Shown here: positions 26,356-33,147 of the stretch, one piece after another
Layout of the letters: every line of letters starts with the position of its first letter
Position numbering within the stretch: the stretch's first letter is position 1
DNA from: a virus
IMG/VR virus record: IMGVR_UViG_3300025930_000021
Coordinates: 1-44,497 of that record
DNA length: 44,497 nucleotides
Reading direction: 5' to 3' (one strand)
Made by a program: the position numbers and the translations under genes
The notes under the pieces: generated by a model
Told to the model about the DNA's origin: nothing
What the model saw: only the letters and a program-made list of their open reading frames with translations
Databases searched by the model: none

Positions 26356-26533
26356 CGAAGGACCGATCGAACTGTTTGAGGTCTACGAGGAATCGATCGA
26401 GCCGTGAAGTGAGGCTTCTTCGGCCGAGAACATCACTCTTGGAGCACAACTCAATCAGACTTCGCAATTCAGCGATATTCGCCTGGATGTAAGCCCGCTC
26501 GTCGTCATCATTCCAGCCCTCAATTGACGGCAT
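26342..26533 (-). CDS. Small acidic helical protein
   Basis: The protein has 63 aa, rich in Asp, Glu, Leu and Arg (DERAYIQANIAELRSLIELC; RLDRFLVDLKQFDRSFDADN). It overlaps the portal start by 14 bases and the upstream gene end by 14. It is probably a helical hairpin. No family recognised; role unknown. Confidence 0.6.
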   Translation of the reverse strand: MPSIEGWNDDDERAYIQANIAELRSLIELCSKSDVLGRRSLTSRLDRFLVDLKQFDRSFDADN

Positions 26534-26912
26534 CGAAAGGGCTCCATTTCTGAACGAGCCGCGCCTGCTCGCGTTCCCGTTCGAGGTGCGGCATGACCAT
26601 TGCCATCACTTCGCGCCATTTCTGAGGGTTGCCGTGATGCTTCAGGAGGAGCGCCTGCGTGCGCGGCTTGACGGCTTGCAGTTCGAAGTAGCGGAAGATC
26701 GAGTCGAGCAGCTGATGGTCTTCCGCAATGCGGTAGCCGCGCCAGATGTCGCCGGCAGCGCGCCGCCACTGTTCGAGGCCGCCGAGCACGATGGTGAGCA
26801 GGCGTGGCCGGTCGCGTTCCACGTCCCGCATGAACATCATGATTTCGTCGGAAAGACGCTTTTCGCGCTCCGTCGAATAGCCCGCGTTCGGCAGGTCTGG
26901 GAGGTGGAACAT
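26520..26912 (-). CDS. Helical packaging-module protein, unknown
   Basis: The protein has 130 aa. It is rich in Arg, Glu, Leu and Met (STEREKRLSDEIMMFMRDVE; QALLLKHHGNPQKWREVMAM). It looks all-helical and soluble. It lies between TerL and the portal. It could assist packaging, but there is no direct evidence. Confidence 0.6.
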   Translation of the reverse strand: MFHLPDLPNAGYSTEREKRLSDEIMMFMRDVERDRPRLLTIVLGGLEQWRRAAGDIWRGYRIAEDHQLLDSIFRYFELQAVKPRTQALLLKHHGNPQKWREVMAMVMPHLEREREQARLVQKWSPFDAVN

Positions 26913-27104
26913 TCAGAGCCCCATCGCCTTAATGAAATCGGAGATTGGTTTCCCAGGGAGAGACTCGTTGATTTGCTCTTCACGGCGGTCTAGTTCCTCT
27001 GCGGCCCACGCCATCAACTCTCGGTAATACTCGTCGATCTGAGCACTCTGCGCCGCTAGGCGCAATTCGCAGACGGTGTAGGGCAATCTCTTCTTCGTAT
27101 TCAT
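26913..27104 (-). CDS. Small helical protein, unknown
   Basis: The protein has 63 aa from the ATG at 27104, the first in-frame ATG after the upstream stop. Sequence features are RLAAQSAQIDEYYRELMAWA and REEQINESLPGKPISDFIKA. The ribosome site is weak, so translation is probably coupled to the upstream gene. No family recognised. Confidence 0.55.
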   Translation of the reverse strand: MNTKKRLPYTVCELRLAAQSAQIDEYYRELMAWAAEELDRREEQINESLPGKPISDFIKAMGL

Positions 27105-27105
27105 A

Positions 27106-27375
27106 TCAGCGCCCCAGGAACAGCCAGCGGAGACGGGCCAAAAGGGACATGCCGCAATGCTGGTTGAGAGCTTGAGAGATTTTACGGTCTTCACCATCGA
27201 CGTAAGACCGCTGTTCGTTCGCGAGTTTGAGCCGATGCGTTCGCTCTTCGCCAATCGCAGCCTTCAGCCACTCGTCGTTGATGCCATGCTGCGCCACGAC
27301 CGTCTCAAGCGCCCCGATGCGCGATTCGAGTGACTGCGTGACGGTGCGATGCGTGCGCTGTTCAGTGGCGTTCAT
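27106..27375 (-). CDS. Coiled-coil protein with hydrophobic C-terminal end
   Basis: The protein has 89 aa; the ATG at 27375 overlaps the preceding stop (ATGA). It is helical and charged (TEQRTHRTVTQSLESRIGAL; EERTHRLKLANEQRSYVDGE), ending with a short apolar stretch MSLLARLRWLFLGR. The end is amphipathic, perhaps membrane-associating. Role unknown. Confidence 0.6.
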   Translation of the reverse strand: MNATEQRTHRTVTQSLESRIGALETVVAQHGINDEWLKAAIGEERTHRLKLANEQRSYVDGEDRKISQALNQHCGMSLLARLRWLFLGR

Positions 27376-27557
27376 GCCTGCTCCTCGAACCACTCAAGGA
27401 CAGGCAAGAGATCGCCGAAGTCGTTGATGCCGTGGTTGATGTCGGCGCGATGGCCATAGACGTAGTCGCGCACGATGTCCATCATGGCGTTCGTCTTTAC
27501 GACATGCGCCGTCAGGTCGCTGAGACGGTCAACGGCGAGGGATGGTCGTTGCTCCAT
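27372..27557 (-). CDS. Small protein downstream of TerL, unknown
   Basis: The protein has 61 aa. The ATG at 27557 is preceded by GGGGGAG with a 6-base spacer, a strong ribosome site that fixes the start. Features are DRLSDLTAHVVKTNAMMDIV and DFGDLLPVLEWFEEQA. It begins 2 bases past the TerL stop. No family recognised. Confidence 0.6.
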   Translation of the reverse strand: MEQRPSLAVDRLSDLTAHVVKTNAMMDIVRDYVYGHRADINHGINDFGDLLPVLEWFEEQA

Positions 27558-27558
27558 T

Positions 27559-29106
27559 TCAGCTCCCCCAGAGGATGTTGCAGACTGCGAAGAAGAACCA
27601 CATCGCCATCCATCCCTGTCCATCCGGGTAGTGGACCGGGCGCACGATCGGCTTCGCCTGGTCCGATTTCGGCCGCACCTTCTGCGCGAATGTCAACGCG
27701 AGGGCATCCCCATCGTCCGGAGAGGCGACCCCGCGCTTTTGCATGTCTTCCTTGGATTCTAGCACGAGCTGGTTTTTCCGCGAGATGTGGTAGCCCGGCG
27801 CCTCCAAGTCGTCCTGGAGCCGCTGGTCCTTCTCTGGGATGGCGCCGCGGGGAAGCCATTCCTTCATCGAGCGCCACATGTAGGCCCGCTGGTTGCCGTC
27901 GTGGTCATCAACCGATGGCCCGCCGAAGTTGACCTCATGGACCTGCGTGTAGCCCATGTTTCGCAGCCGTTCCACGATCACCGCCCCGAAGGCCGAGTCG
28001 ATGAACATCGCGTCGATGTCGTGGTCGTTCAATGCGTTGGCGAGCTTCGAGACGAGGAGCTGGCGGTCGTTGGCGACCGTCTGCTGACCCGTAAGACGTA
28101 TTGGCGGGATGGTCCGTGCATCGTTACCGCGACGGAATCGAGCGACAGACCATGCTGAGCCGCCACCTGAGACATCGACGCCAACCACGAGCGGATCTCC
28201 TGACACTGCCTGCACAGCGTTCCGTGTAGCACTCTGCACGCGCACATGGTCGATAAACTGGAGTTCGTCCGCGTTCGGCGGGAGCCCTTTAATGTGGACC
28301 CGGCAGTAGTCGCAGTCTTCCCCGCCATACGTCTCCTCCCACTGCTTGTAGAGCGACAGCGTGACCTCGCTGGTCACGACATCGTAGCCGTTGATCACCC
28401 GATGATTCCACAAGTCGCGCTCTGACCCGAACACGGCGCGATGGAGCTGTCCGGAGCGCCGCGAGCACTGCCCGAACACGAACTGCATCGGCTCGCCGTC
28501 GAGTTCAATCCCGCGGCCCTTCTCGAATATCTCCTCTGGAATCGTTCCGCCCTCATCAAAGAAATTCGCCGTGGTGGAGAACTTGTTGTGCCACCCGGCA
28601 AACGCCTGTGCGTTCTCTGGCGCGCACGTCGTGCGAACCCCGAACCAGTTCGCCCGGTCGCCCACGGCATACATCATTTCGCTGTTGATCTTCCAGCGAT
28701 TTGCCGTCAGCTTCATGTTGTTCCACTTTGTGATTTCAGGCCACGTCGTTGTTTCGAGTTGCGTGACGGTGTTCGCGGTCACGCGGCACTTTGAATCCGG
28801 CCTCGTATCAAGAACCCAATGCCACAGCCACGCGAGCAACGCCGTCTTCCCAGGCCCAACGCCACTGGAGATGGCAATTCTGATCGCGGGAACCACATCC
28901 ACGCCGTTGAATCGGTGAAGTCTCACCTCGGCGCCAATGTCGAGCATCACGTCGCGCTGCCACGGCTTCGGGCCAGTCGATCCAGAGAGTTGCCCTTCGC
29001 CCCAGGCCCAGCAGCCTTCGACGTAACGCAGCGGGTTGTCGTAGCAGGAGGCGAGCCACGTATCGAGTTCAGCCTCGAATGCGACGGCGTCTTCGACGTT
29101 GCTCAC
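27559..29106 (-). CDS. terL: Terminase large subunit
   Basis: The protein has 515 aa. The ATPase part has Walker A GVGPGKT (82-88), preceded by IAISS, and Walker B FFDEGG (D184, E185). The RNase H-like nuclease part has VVGVDVSGGG (D311), AMFIDSAFG (D370) and SPDDGDALALTFA (D464, D465, D467), the expected three-metal-ligand spacing. It pumps DNA into the procapsid and cuts the concatemer. Its ATG overlaps the upstream small gene, and TerS lies 575 bases upstream. Type by sequence (headful or cos) cannot be settled by eye; the permuted contig fits headful packaging. Confidence 0.92.
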   Translation of the reverse strand: MSNVEDAVAFEAELDTWLASCYDNPLRYVEGCWAWGEGQLSGSTGPKPWQRDVMLDIGAEVRLHRFNGVDVVPAIRIAISSGVGPGKTALLAWLWHWVLDTRPDSKCRVTANTVTQLETTTWPEITKWNNMKLTANRWKINSEMMYAVGDRANWFGVRTTCAPENAQAFAGWHNKFSTTANFFDEGGTIPEEIFEKGRGIELDGEPMQFVFGQCSRRSGQLHRAVFGSERDLWNHRVINGYDVVTSEVTLSLYKQWEETYGGEDCDYCRVHIKGLPPNADELQFIDHVRVQSATRNAVQAVSGDPLVVGVDVSGGGSAWSVARFRRGNDARTIPPIRLTGQQTVANDRQLLVSKLANALNDHDIDAMFIDSAFGAVIVERLRNMGYTQVHEVNFGGPSVDDHDGNQRAYMWRSMKEWLPRGAIPEKDQRLQDDLEAPGYHISRKNQLVLESKEDMQKRGVASPDDGDALALTFAQKVRPKSDQAKPIVRPVHYPDGQGWMAMWFFFAVCNILWGS

Positions 29107-29258
29107 GAGAATTTCTTCGTGCCGGTGAGACGGGCGGCTTGTTTCCGGTTATGCGCGAGTCGTGCTTCTGGATTCTGGTGATTGATCTTGTGAAGTCGTC
29201 CAATCGCCCGCATTTTGCGAATGAACAACATTGAACCCTTCGATACCCTAGCGGCCAT
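29103..29258 (-). CDS. Small basic protein before TerL
   Basis: The protein has 51 aa. The ATG at 29258 follows GGAGAA with a 5-base spacer. It is very basic and contains MRAIGRLHKINHQNPEARLA and HNRKQAARLTGT, suggesting nucleic-acid binding. Its stop overlaps the TerL ATG (ATGA). Not recognised as a family. Confidence 0.55.
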   Translation of the reverse strand: MAARVSKGSMLFIRKMRAIGRLHKINHQNPEARLAHNRKQAARLTGTKKFS

Positions 29259-29338
29259 CGTATTCTCCGTGCAAACCTGTCTCGAATTGCACACCTGCGG
29301 CCCGCGCGTCCGGTTTACCGTGGATGTCGGAGGTGCTC

Positions 29339-29425
29339 ATGATCGAGTGGTTCTTCGCGTTTCTCACGTCCTACTGGCCCGACACCGATTGCGTGAACGA
29401 CGGCGAGTTCAATTCCTGCGGCTGA
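29339..29425 (+). CDS. Cys-containing membrane-type microprotein 1 (opposite strand)
   Basis: The protein has 28 aa: an aromatic, hydrophobic N terminus (MIEWFFAFLTSYW), then PDTDCVNDGEFNSCG. The ATG is preceded by GGAGG with a 5-base spacer, and 25 of 28 codons end in G or C. It is encoded on the plus strand inside the minus-strand packaging operon. The next gene encodes a protein of the same layout. Two cysteines nine residues apart could form a disulfide outside the cytoplasm. Its function is unknown. No clear promoter was found. Confidence 0.7.
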   Translation: MIEWFFAFLTSYWPDTDCVNDGEFNSCG

Positions 29426-29688
29426 GAGGAGACATTATGTTCGATTGGCTGACGACCGTGTTCCACTATTTCTGGTATGACGAGCCGTGCTGGGACGACG
29501 GCTCCGGCGTCTGCACGTAGCCCGGAGGCCGGGATGGGGGTGGCTCTGTCCCGGCGTCTCTCGGCGTGCCAGCGGCGCATGCCTTCACTCACCAGCTCAC
29601 AGAAGGCACGGTCGCGCACTTGCGCGCGGGTCGCTCGACTGATGGCGCGCTTCGCCTCGGACGTGTGATGCCAGCCCGACCTAGCCAT
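29371..29688 (-). CDS. Basic protein with NUMOD3-like motif, downstream of TerS
   Basis: The open frame encodes 105 aa. The ATG at 29688 overlaps the TerS stop by 8 bases and has GGAG 8 bases upstream. The first 45 residues (MARSGWHHTSEAKRAISRAT; FCELVSEGMRRWHAERRR) resemble the short basic DNA-binding repeats (HTSEAKRAIS) seen beside homing endonucleases. The last half is antisense to the two microproteins, and its third codon positions there are poor in G/C (about 12 of 27 across microprotein 2). So only the N-terminal half looks like conserved coding sequence. Confidence 0.5.
   Translation of the reverse strand: MARSGWHHTSEAKRAISRATRAQVRDRAFCELVSEGMRRWHAERRRDRATPIPASGLRADAGAVVPARLVIPEIVEHGRQPIEHNVSSQPQELNSPSFTQSVSGQ
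29437..29520 (+). CDS. Cys-containing membrane-type microprotein 2 (opposite strand)
   Basis: The protein has 27 aa: MFDWLTTVFHYFWYDEPCWD followed by DGSGVCT. It shares with microprotein 1 an aromatic hydrophobic start, an acidic residue before the first Cys, a [DN]DG step and a second Cys near the end. The ATG follows GAGGAG with a 5-base spacer. Of 27 codons, 24 end in G or C, and this pattern is specific to this frame rather than the antisense one. It starts 11 bases after microprotein 1, so the pair is probably co-translated. Function unknown. Confidence 0.7.
   Translation: MFDWLTTVFHYFWYDEPCWDDGSGVCT
29521..29533. other. Short hairpin after microprotein 2
   Basis: CCCGG-AGG-CCGGG directly follows the microprotein stop codon: a perfect 5-bp stem with a 3-base loop. 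No T-run follows on either strand, so it is at best a weak terminator or an mRNA end-protecting hairpin. Confidence 0.35.
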
Positions 29689-30115
29689 CTTCCCCACTCC
29701 TCGCGAGCGCCGAGCGTAGCCGCGCCTTCCGCGCATCCAGATCCTCAATCACGACATGATCCTTCAGCATGCCCAGTGACCGCGCGCACAACTCCAGCGC
29801 CTTGTCCTTTGACCAGAGTTTGATTTCCACCGTCGTGTCCTGCTCGCCATCACCAGCGGTCAGGTTCTCGGTCCGCACCTTGATGCTCGAGATGGCCCGC
29901 TGGAACTCCTCCGGCATCGCCTTGATTTCGCGCAGCGTGAAGCGCCGCCGATTGCCGTGCACGCCCTCGAACGCTTGGATGATATTGGAGAAGGCGAGGT
30001 AGCGCAGCTCTTGCTCGACCCGTTCGCGGGTGAGCTTGTTCTTACTGCCCTTCGGACGGCCAGGACCACCAGTGGTCGGAAAGCCAGCTCGCTTACCAGG
30101 ATTTGGATTTGCCAT
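29681..30115 (-). CDS. terS: Terminase small subunit (probable)
   Basis: The protein has 144 aa from the ATG at 30115; a TTG at 30130 would add 5 residues. The N terminus is Gly/Pro/Lys-rich (GGPGRPKGSKNKLTRERVEQ), a common start of phage small terminases. Then come helices (LRYLAFSNIIQAFEG, AISSIKVRTENL) and WSKDKALELCARSLGMLKDH, a pattern of the TerS oligomerisation part. It is the first packaging gene after the origin-like region and precedes TerL by two small genes. It would recognise the packaging site on phage DNA. Confidence 0.75.
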   Translation of the reverse strand: MANPNPGKRAGFPTTGGPGRPKGSKNKLTRERVEQELRYLAFSNIIQAFEGVHGNRRRFTLREIKAMPEEFQRAISSIKVRTENLTAGDGEQDTTVEIKLWSKDKALELCARSLGMLKDHVVIEDLDARKARLRSALARSGEDG

Positions 30116-30149
30116 TGGCTTAGCTGTCAAGAATCATGCCATAGAATTT

Positions 30150-30311
30150 GTAACCGTAACCGATCGTAACCGCTGTTTTCTATAACCCTCATGCGCGCGC
30201 GTGTATATATCAACGATCTATCGGTTACAAGGGTTACACGGTTACAACTGTTTAAAATCAATCAGTTGCACGTAACCGTTCAACGGTTACATCCTCTTTC
30301 TGAACGGTTAC
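30150..30311. other. Candidate replication origin with iterons
   Basis: Eight exact copies of CGGTTAC lie here: as GTAACCG at 30150, 30156, 30166 and 30272, and as CGGTTAC at 30222, 30239, 30284 and 30305. A degenerate GGGTTAC lies at 30231. Five of the eight extend to CGGTTACA. Two copies form a perfect 19-bp palindrome at 30272-30290. Between the two groups is the only AT-rich and alternating purine-pyrimidine tract of the area. The cluster overlaps the last 54 bases of the VapE-like replication gene. A repressor-binding cluster is the alternative reading. Confidence 0.6.
30190..30210. other. 21-bp alternating purine-pyrimidine tract (possible Z-DNA/unwinding element)
   Basis: The bases from 30190 to 30210 alternate pyrimidine and purine without a break: a (GC)n run passing into TATATAT. 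Such tracts can adopt Z-DNA, and the TA end would melt easily. It separates the direct and inverted iterons, as expected for an unwinding element. Confidence 0.5.
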
Positions 30312-31478
30312 AACTGGCGCGACCCAGGCTTTGACCGGCCTCGACGACCTCCTGATGGTCTGACGGTGCCAGCCGGCGAGCCGCATGATGCTCCCGATGC
30401 GGTGCTGTTCGGTGCGCCCGATGTCGGCCTCGCGAAACTTGAGCGCCCCTTGAAGAATCTCCGAACTGGTCGCGTCGACGCGCCCGATGAGCCAATCGAT
30501 CACGGTCATCGTCCACGCATCATCGGCCTGCCGGTCCGCTTGAATCGCGCGCGTGGCGTCCATGGGCGTCTCCCACCAGGTGGCGCCGGCGGTGAAGGCC
30601 TGCAACGCCTCGGCGAACCACTGAAGGCGTAACGCCCCGATCGCCTCGATGTTGATGGCGCCGCACCGAATCGGCCAGAAGCGCCGGAGACCACTGTCGT
30701 CGTTCCCCCAGTCGTCGCGGTTCGTCGTGCCGGCGAAGACGCACTGCCTCGGATGCTTCTGCACATGGCGGCCGTAACTCGATCGATATTTGTCTTCCGG
30801 TGTGCTGATGGCCGACTTCACGCGCTCACGCTCCGCACGGCTGAAGGCGTCCAGCTCGCCAATCTCGACGAGCCAGGAACCTGGCAGCGCCTGAAAGAAA
30901 TCCTTGTGCGCGACGGATTCGGCTGCGAGCATGTAGTGTTCCCCGCCGAGCACGCGCAGGGCTTTCGATTTCCCGATGCCTTGCGGCCCTTCGAAGACCA
31001 CCATGTTATCGAGGTGACAGCCTGGGGCCATGACGCGCGCGACCATCCCGATCAGCATGTTCGCGCTGATCGCGCGGATGTAGTCGCACGGCTGGTCGGC
31101 TGATGATTCCGCGCCCCAGTGCTCCTCGAAGGCATGCGCGATGCGCGGCTCGCCGTCCCATGTCACGGAGGCGATAAGTTCGCGCACACAGTGCCGCGTG
31201 CGCTGGCGCGCGACGTGCCGCACCGCGCTTGCCACGGCTGTCTCCGCGACCGTGGACATGCCGATCTGCTGCTGCATGTAGACCGTCAGGCGTGTATCGT
31301 CGTCGTCACGCCATTCACGCTCCGCGCTGTTGCGGAGGCGAATACGATCAAGGAACTCGTCATACCAAATCACGTCTGGTCCAAGGGTCGGATCGTGTTG
31401 AATGACGGTGACGGCGTTGGCGAGTGTAGGGCGAGGGCCGCGTTCCGTGCAGTCGAGAACAGACGTCCAGTTTGACAC
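30258..31478 (-). CDS. VapE-like P-loop ATPase (helicase/primase-associated)
   Basis: The protein has 406 aa. Walker A is FEGPQGIGKSKAL (GPQGIGKS at 164-171), and Walker B lies in SWLVEIGELDAF (E205, E208, D210). KSAISTPEDKYRSSYGRHVQ and CVFAGTTNRDDWGNDDSGLR are the arginine-finger and sensor regions of the virulence-associated E family. There is no primase domain, so only the helicase-like part is present. The start has AGGTGA 4 bases upstream. It ends inside the iteron cluster, which suggests that it loads or unwinds at that origin. A C-terminal 80-residue helical domain may bind DNA. Confidence 0.85.
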   Translation of the reverse strand: MSNWTSVLDCTERGPRPTLANAVTVIQHDPTLGPDVIWYDEFLDRIRLRNSAEREWRDDDDTRLTVYMQQQIGMSTVAETAVASAVRHVARQRTRHCVRELIASVTWDGEPRIAHAFEEHWGAESSADQPCDYIRAISANMLIGMVARVMAPGCHLDNMVVFEGPQGIGKSKALRVLGGEHYMLAAESVAHKDFFQALPGSWLVEIGELDAFSRAERERVKSAISTPEDKYRSSYGRHVQKHPRQCVFAGTTNRDDWGNDDSGLRRFWPIRCGAINIEAIGALRLQWFAEALQAFTAGATWWETPMDATRAIQADRQADDAWTMTVIDWLIGRVDATSSEILQGALKFREADIGRTEQHRIGSIMRLAGWHRQTIRRSSRPVKAWVAPVVTVQKEDVTVERLRATD

Positions 31479-31584
31479 ATAGTCACCTGTGATGAGGTGA
31501 ATTGCGTCGGGCCACCGCGTGCATCACCACGCGATGCGCTCGAGCGAGGCTCGGCCGAACCCGCCCGACGTAGGGAGATTTTAT
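31479..31584 (-). promoter_or_regulatory. Promoter and structured leader of the VapE-like gene
   Basis: Reading the minus strand, a TAAAAT -10 at 31584-31579 with a weak TTGGAC or TTTGGA -35 (15-16 base spacer) ends at the methyltransferase stop codon. The leader of about 95 bases before the ATG at 31478 can form two mutually exclusive hairpins: CGCGTG/CACGCG (31516-31533) and GTGCATC/GATGCGC (31519-31539). A perfect palindrome CGCTCGAGCG lies at 31537-31546. Competing stems suggest attenuation or protein control, but no T-run is visible. Nothing coding is seen in this gap. Confidence 0.35.
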
Positions 31585-32219
31585 CACGATAGAATCGCGT
31601 CCAAAAGCTGCCGCCCGATGTATTCCGTGTAGGCCGGCGGAATAGCTTGCGACAGCTCGTTCCGGTTCATCCAATCGATCCCCATTGCTGTCCGATAATC
31701 GGCAATCGTTGGGTTGTAGCCGAGTTTTGCTCTAACCCATGACGGCGTGCCGCGCCCAACGACCGATACGACAGGTCCAGTGTGATGACATGGCGCCATA
31801 AGGTCGAATCCGTTCCAGCTTGTCTCGAATAACCGAACGCGACGCAGCGGCAACCCGACACGACAGCCGCAGACGACAAAGTCCGACCGCATCGGCGCAC
31901 CAGGGACGTTCTCGATCACCCAAAACCTGCCAGACCGCGCCAGGTGATCGCGCGTTAGAGGCAATAGATTGGCGTAGATTTTCCCGGCGTTCCGCTGCGA
32001 CTGTGCGGCTTGGCTGTAAAACTGACACGGCGGGCTAGCATGAATCGCGTCGAAGCCAGCGCTAAAGGACGCGCAGAACTCCAATGCATCGCCCTGCACG
32101 AACTGAAATGGATACCGCGACTGCGGTTCGATGTCCACGCCGACGATTTCATCGAAGCCGGCACGATGATAGCCCATCGATGCGCCGCCAGCTCCGCAGA
32201 ACAGATCCAGGAGCCTCAT
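31584..32219 (-). CDS. C5 cytosine DNA methyltransferase
   Basis: The protein has 211 aa, short for the family (usually above 300). All core motifs are visible: I LLDLFCGAGGASMGYHRAGF, IV ASPPCQFYS (catalytic C65), VI WVIENVPGA (ENV 103-105), VIII LRRVRLFET, and X near the C terminus (QAIPPAYTEYIGRQLLDAI). The target-recognition region between VIII and X is only about 55 residues, so specificity may be short. It would protect phage DNA from host restriction enzymes. No partner restriction enzyme is seen, but a VRR-NUC nuclease overlaps its start by 4 bases. Confidence 0.9.
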   Translation of the reverse strand: MRLLDLFCGAGGASMGYHRAGFDEIVGVDIEPQSRYPFQFVQGDALEFCASFSAGFDAIHASPPCQFYSQAAQSQRNAGKIYANLLPLTRDHLARSGRFWVIENVPGAPMRSDFVVCGCRVGLPLRRVRLFETSWNGFDLMAPCHHTGPVVSVVGRGTPSWVRAKLGYNPTIADYRTAMGIDWMNRNELSQAIPPAYTEYIGRQLLDAILS

Positions 32220-32482
32220 TCGAATGGCGCGAAGATGATCGCGACCGCTTCATCCAAGGTTCGCACGAGCGCCTTCTGCCCGCGCCACTCCGCGAAGAAC
32301 TTCTCTTGCGACGGCCGCAGCTTGCCCTTCGCGGTCTTGATTTCGATCAGGTAATTGCGCCCGCGGTAGCCGACGAGCAGATCCAATGGCCCCTTCTCGC
32401 TGACGCTGCACCCGCATTGCTTCAGGCCATCGCGAATCTCGACGTGGTTCGCATCGAGTCGGTGGTAGGAGTAGCGTGCCAC
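32216..32482 (-). CDS. VRR-NUC domain nuclease
   Basis: The protein has 88 aa, a complete minimal VRR-NUC domain of the PD-(D/E)XK type. Catalytic residues are visible in GPLDLLVGYRGRNYLIEIKT (D34 and the EIK motif, E46-K48), and QEKFFAEWRGQKALVRTLDE follows. Such stand-alone domains cut DNA junctions or flaps in phages. The start is a GTG within TAGTG. It is translationally coupled to the methyltransferase. Confidence 0.85.
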   Translation of the reverse strand: MARYSYHRLDANHVEIRDGLKQCGCSVSEKGPLDLLVGYRGRNYLIEIKTAKGKLRPSQEKFFAEWRGQKALVRTLDEAVAIIFAPFE

Positions 32483-32739
32483 TACAGCACCGCCTTACTA
32501 TGCGGCTTGAGACGAAATAAGATTGGGCGAGACGGCCACAGATCGCCATCCGAATGCACCCACCAGTGCCCATTAGGCCACTCACCGCTGTAGTGGCAGT
32601 CATGAATACCTGTGCTCCCAGCCTCGATCGCTTCGAATACCGTCCCGTCTTTTGGGCAGTAGATAATTTCTTTCCATCCAAGCAATTCGAGCGCTTGGTA
32701 TCCACGAAACATCGCGCCGATAGCGCCACGCTCTTTCAC
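32482..32739 (-). CDS. Small protein, unknown function
   Basis: The protein has 85 aa from the GTG at 32739, which overlaps the upstream stop (GTGA). An ATG at 32763 would add 8 residues and lies inside the upstream gene. Features are GWKEIIYCPKDGTVFEAIEA and GEWPNGHWWVHSDGDLWPSR, with one CxxDG element and an aromatic GHWW turn. This looks like a small soluble early phage protein. Not recognised. Confidence 0.65.
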   Translation of the reverse strand: MKERGAIGAMFRGYQALELLGWKEIIYCPKDGTVFEAIEAGSTGIHDCHYSGEWPNGHWWVHSDGDLWPSRPILFRLKPHSKAVL

Positions 32740-32951
32740 AGCATCACATCTTGCGCTTCGCATTCGGCCGCGTAACCGTATTCCGTATTCGGCCGCTTGC
32801 GTGGCGGATCACGGAACTGGTGCGGCGAGGTCGAGACATGCTTGGCCTTCGGGTCGTGCTGCATCCGTGCCGCTTCTGTCACAACTTGACGGTAGAACTC
32901 AGACTGTGCTAGGCCGCCATCAGCGTATCGTTGCCACCAGCTCATCTCCAT
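32736..32951 (-). CDS. Small early protein, unknown function
   Basis: The protein has 71 aa. Its ATG at 32951 overlaps the previous stop by one base (TAATG). Features are MEMSWWQRYADGGLAQSEFY and a basic middle (HQFRDPPRKRPNTEYG). No family or membrane segment is seen. It is part of the coupled leftward early string. Confidence 0.65.
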   Translation of the reverse strand: MEMSWWQRYADGGLAQSEFYRQVVTEAARMQHDPKAKHVSTSPHQFRDPPRKRPNTEYGYAAECEAQDVML

Positions 32952-33112
32952 TATCGCTGCCCCTTTCTGAGTAGCCGCAGCAGGTCTGCGGTCAGTTGGC
33001 GGTTCTCTTTCACCTTCGCCGCGAGCTGCGCTTCCATTGCCGCGATCTTCTGATTCTGCTCGTAGAGCAGCGCCAACGCCGCGCAGCGGATTTCGCGCTC
33101 GATGTTCGGCAT
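32951..33112 (-). CDS. First gene of the leftward arm: small coiled-coil protein
   Basis: The protein has 53 aa: MPNIEREIRCAALALLYEQN then KIAAMEAQLAAKVKENRQLT, a heptad-like helix with a basic end (LRLLRKGQR). The ATG at 33112 is six bases after a TACAGT -10 box, so the transcript would begin at or next to the start codon. The upstream extension to 33169 runs through the divergent promoter and was rejected. A small regulator or adaptor is possible; not recognised. Confidence 0.6.
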   Translation of the reverse strand: MPNIEREIRCAALALLYEQNQKIAAMEAQLAAKVKENRQLTADLLRLLRKGQR

Positions 33113-33118
33113 CGGCGG

Positions 33119-33147
33119 ACTGTAGCACGACTTGCAAACGGTGTCTA
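33119..33147 (-). promoter_or_regulatory. Leftward early promoter (leaderless)
   Basis: On the minus strand: -35 TAGACA (33147-33142), 17-base spacer, -10 TACAGT (33124-33119), then 6 bases and the ATG at 33112. The predicted start site coincides with the ATG. The -35 lies inside the palindrome GTGTCTACAC. Confidence 0.6.

Noticed and set aside
29371-29520. The minus-strand frame downstream of TerS read through the microprotein region as conserved coding sequence
   Set aside because: Its third codon positions are G/C-poor across microprotein 2 and the sequence lacks family features there; only the N-terminal half (to about 29550) is kept as convincing.
30150-30172. GTAACCG repeats as a CRISPR or telomere-like array
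   Set aside because: Units are 7 bases, irregularly spaced and on both strands, with no spacers of constant length. Iterons or operator sites fit better.
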